Source: Hyphomicrobiales bacterium
GTDB taxonomy: Bacteria; Pseudomonadota; Alphaproteobacteria; Rhizobiales; Rhizobiaceae
Assembly (NCBI GenBank): GCA_011087745.1
Contig: JAALLB010000089.1
Coordinates: 1-7,216 of the forward strand
Direction of reading: 5' to 3'
DNA: 7,216 bases
Shown here: piece after piece, positions 5,657-7,216 of the stretch
How the letters are laid out: each line of letters starts with the position of its first letter
Numbering within the stretch: the first letter of the stretch is position 1
Notes under the pieces: generated by a model
Databases searched by the model: none
The model's input: the letters and a program-made list of their open reading frames with translations, nothing else
Told to the model about the DNA's origin: nothing
Program-made: the position numbers and the translations under genes

Positions 5657-5734
5657 TACTTATTTTTATATGAAGTTCCGCAGGTAAATCTGGCTGTCAG
5701 TTTTAGTGGGGTTTCTTTTAGATGACGCTTGGAT

Positions 5735-6316
5735 ATGGACGAACAAAAACTCAAAGCTGAATTGCGGAGTGCCGCACTTGCAAGACGTGATGCGATTGCA
5801 CCTGACACCCGTATTGAAAAAGCGCTTGATGCAACTGCGCATGGCGTTGAGCATATTGAGTTTAATGCGGGAACAATTGTTTCCGGTTTTTTCCCAATTC
5901 GTTCAGAAATTGATCCTCGTCCCTTGATGGATGAGTTTCGCAAGCTTGGCGCACGACTTTGTCTGCCCGTGGTGATGGATAAGACAACGATTGTTTTTCG
6001 GGAACTTGTTCGTGGCGCAGAACTTGTTGATACGGGATTTGGCACAAGGGGTCCGGGTGAAGATGCGGAAGTGCTTGATCCATCCTTGTTGATCATGCCG
6101 CTTTCTGTGTTTGATCTTTATGGCGGACGCATTGGCTATGGAGCAGGGCACTATGACCGGGCGATTGCCAAAATAATTGATAAAGGCATCAAACCACGGT
6201 TAATTGGAATGGCATTTGATTGTCAGCATGAAGAGCGTGTCCCGGTTGAAGCGCACGACCAACGCCTTGAAGCGATGTTGACGGAAAGCGGGTTTTATCC
6301 CGCAAAAGGTATTTAG
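5735..6316 (+). CDS. 5-formyltetrahydrofolate cyclo-ligase
   Basis: This 193-residue cytoplasmic enzyme uses ATP to convert 5-formyltetrahydrofolate to 5,10-methenyltetrahydrofolate, returning the stored folate to one-carbon metabolism. The N-terminus has the family helix (LKAELRSAALARRDAI), the centre has VSGFFPIRSEIDPRPLMD with the folate-site region, and the C-terminal third has the signature GGRIGYGAGHYDRAIAK. Length is normal. The ATG at 5735 is preferred; a TTG two codons earlier (5729) would add only MD and neither has a clear Shine-Dalgarno. The 78-base gap after the 6S RNA, without an obvious terminator, suggests the two may be on one transcript. In several proteobacteria the cognate gene (ygfA in E. 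coli) is co-transcribed with 6S RNA. It ends TAG one base before the next gene. Confidence 0.96.
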   Translation: MDEQKLKAELRSAALARRDAIAPDTRIEKALDATAHGVEHIEFNAGTIVSGFFPIRSEIDPRPLMDEFRKLGARLCLPVVMDKTTIVFRELVRGAELVDTGFGTRGPGEDAEVLDPSLLIMPLSVFDLYGGRIGYGAGHYDRAIAKIIDKGIKPRLIGMAFDCQHEERVPVEAHDQRLEAMLTESGFYPAKGI

Positions 6317-6317
6317 T

Positions 6318-7133
6318 ATGAGACTGCTTTTTCTAGGTGATATGGTTGGCAAGGTTGGCCGCGAGGCCGTCTACAACAAGCTACCTGGTCTTATCGAAAG
6401 TCAGAAGGCGGATTTTGTCGTTGTAAATGGTGAAAATGCTGCCAATGGGTTTGGTATTACCGAGAAAATCTTTCAGGAAACTCTTGATGCAGGTGCCGAT
6501 GTTGTTACCACCGGCAATCACGTTTGGGATCAAAAGGAAGCGATTGGGTTGGCGGACCGTGAAGATCGTTTTTTGCGCCCGACCAATTTTCCGGCAGGAA
6601 CAGCGGGTCGTGGTGCTTTTGTCTATGAAGCCAAAAATGGTGCCCGGGTCATGGTGATGAATATCATGGGCCGTGTTTTCATGCATCCGGATTTGGGTTG
6701 TCCTTTCACCAGCGTTGAAAAACATCTGGAAGGCGCTGATCTGGGTGGCAGTGTAGATGCGATTTTTATTGATTTCCACGCGGAAGCAACCTCAGAAAAG
6801 CAATGTTTTGCTCATTTTGTGGATGGCAAGGTCTCGGCGGTTGTTGGTACTCATACGCATGTCCCAACTGCGGACCATCAAATCTTAAATGGGGGCACCG
6901 CTTTTATGTCGGATGCTGGCATGTGTGGGGACTACGATTCTTCATTGGGTATGGAAAAAGAAGAACCAATCAATCGCTTTACCTCAAAAATGAACCGTAA
7001 ACGCTTTGAACCTGCAACCGGTGAAGCGACAATTTCCGGTGTTGGAATTGAGATTGACGACAAGACAGGACTAGCCAATTCGATTAAGCCGCTACGTCTT
7101 GGTCCAAGATTAGATGAAGTTTTTCCGTGGTAA
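6318..7133 (+). CDS. YmdB/TIGR00282-family metallophosphoesterase
   Basis: A 271-residue cytoplasmic calcineurin-like phosphoesterase of the YmdB (TIGR00282) family, whose Bacillus member hydrolyses cyclic nucleotides such as 2',3'-cAMP and affects biofilm and motility choices. All expected metal ligands are visible: Asp8 (LFLGDMVG), Glu39 and Asn40 (VNGENAANG), Asn67 and His68 (TTGNHVWD), His154 (IDFHAEATSEK), and His179/His181 (GTHTHVPTAD). The spacing 154-179-181 matches the family pattern. Residues 200-222 (AGMCGDYDSSLGMEKEEPI) and a C-terminal SGVGIEID segment are also typical. The ATG follows the cyclo-ligase stop after a single base (TAGTATG), so translation is likely coupled and the two form an operon. 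Its physiological substrate in this organism is unknown. Confidence 0.93.
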   Translation: MRLLFLGDMVGKVGREAVYNKLPGLIESQKADFVVVNGENAANGFGITEKIFQETLDAGADVVTTGNHVWDQKEAIGLADREDRFLRPTNFPAGTAGRGAFVYEAKNGARVMVMNIMGRVFMHPDLGCPFTSVEKHLEGADLGGSVDAIFIDFHAEATSEKQCFAHFVDGKVSAVVGTHTHVPTADHQILNGGTAFMSDAGMCGDYDSSLGMEKEEPINRFTSKMNRKRFEPATGEATISGVGIEIDDKTGLANSIKPLRLGPRLDEVFPW

Positions 7134-7216
7134 TTTGTTTATCTGCAGGAAATAAATTTTAGTCTATACTCCGAGTCCTTGAAAATCTGATTATTTGGGG
7201 TTGACGTTTCAGGCTT
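7134..7216 (+). other. Non-coding tail, possibly the leader of the next gene
   Basis: This 83-base stretch after the phosphoesterase stop has no coding frame of note. A TATACT (7165-7170) resembles a -10 box but has no good -35 at the right distance. TTGAAA (7179-7184) and TTGACG (7201-7206) resemble -35 boxes whose -10 partners would fall at or beyond the edge. No terminator hairpin with a U-tract is visible. It may lead to a downstream plus-strand gene outside the window. Confidence 0.3.

Noticed and set aside
5656..6151. Minus-strand open frames opposite the cyclo-ligase gene, up to 146 codons
   Set aside because: They are Ser/Arg-rich shadow translations; the plus-strand frame carries clear cyclo-ligase motifs.
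6381..6779. Minus-strand frame of 132 codons inside the phosphoesterase gene
   Set aside because: It is antisense to conserved metal-binding motifs and has no own start signals.
1..7216. CRISPR arrays, insertion sequences, integrase or toxin-antitoxin genes
   Set aside because: No regularly spaced repeats, terminal inverted repeats, transposase motifs or toxin-antitoxin pairs were seen on either strand.

Overview
The window looks like a chromosomal housekeeping region of an alphaproteobacterium, probably a moderately AT-rich member near the Hyphomicrobiales. This rests on three things: a DUF4164 gene directly followed by zapA, a 6S RNA-like element just upstream of a 5-formyltetrahydrofolate cyclo-ligase gene, and the alphaproteobacterial style of GAPDH (N-terminus with INDLGPVETNAH). 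The placement comes from gene order and protein character, not from a database search. I see no mobile element, CRISPR array, tRNA or rRNA.

Left arm (1-3617, all on the minus strand): a probable operon reading tkt (transketolase), gap (glyceraldehyde-3-phosphate dehydrogenase), a Rid/YjgF-family gene and a small membrane-anchored ORF. The genes are tightly packed: 30 nt between tkt and gap, 0 nt between gap and rid, and a 1-nt TGATG overlap between rid and the last ORF. Two things are wrong at the distal end. The Rid gene carries an in-frame amber codon at 477-479, in a motif where the family normally reads SGQ. The last ORF has a plausible frameshift at a run of six C (G on the plus strand, 54-59). 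These are either recent decay or sequence errors. No gene in the window is a pgk.

Middle (3618-4621): a 357-nt divergent intergenic region holds promoter-like elements, a 6-bp inverted repeat close to tkt and a 9-bp direct repeat. It is followed on the plus strand by a short coiled-coil DUF4164 gene and by zapA. ZapA is a FtsZ-ring-associated protein; its gene starts with TTG here.

Right arm (4622-7216): a convergent minus-strand gene encodes an exported dienelactone-hydrolase-like alpha/beta hydrolase and sits between zapA and the 6S RNA. In related genomes, as I recall them, these two are adjacent, so this looks like an insertion into a conserved block. A probable 6S RNA (about 5524-5656) comes next. 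After it come 5-formyltetrahydrofolate cyclo-ligase and a YmdB/TIGR00282-family metallophosphoesterase, separated by one base and almost certainly co-transcribed. The last 83 bases are non-coding and may lead into another gene outside the window.

Together the window joins central carbon metabolism (tkt, gap), cell division (DUF4164-zapA), growth-phase control of RNA polymerase (6S RNA), folate one-carbon metabolism and cyclic-nucleotide phosphodiesterase activity. I found no convincing novel multi-gene system. The most notable points are the interrupted rid gene, the possible frameshift beside it, the hydrolase inserted beside 6S RNA, and the repeats in the tkt/DUF4164 divergent promoter region.
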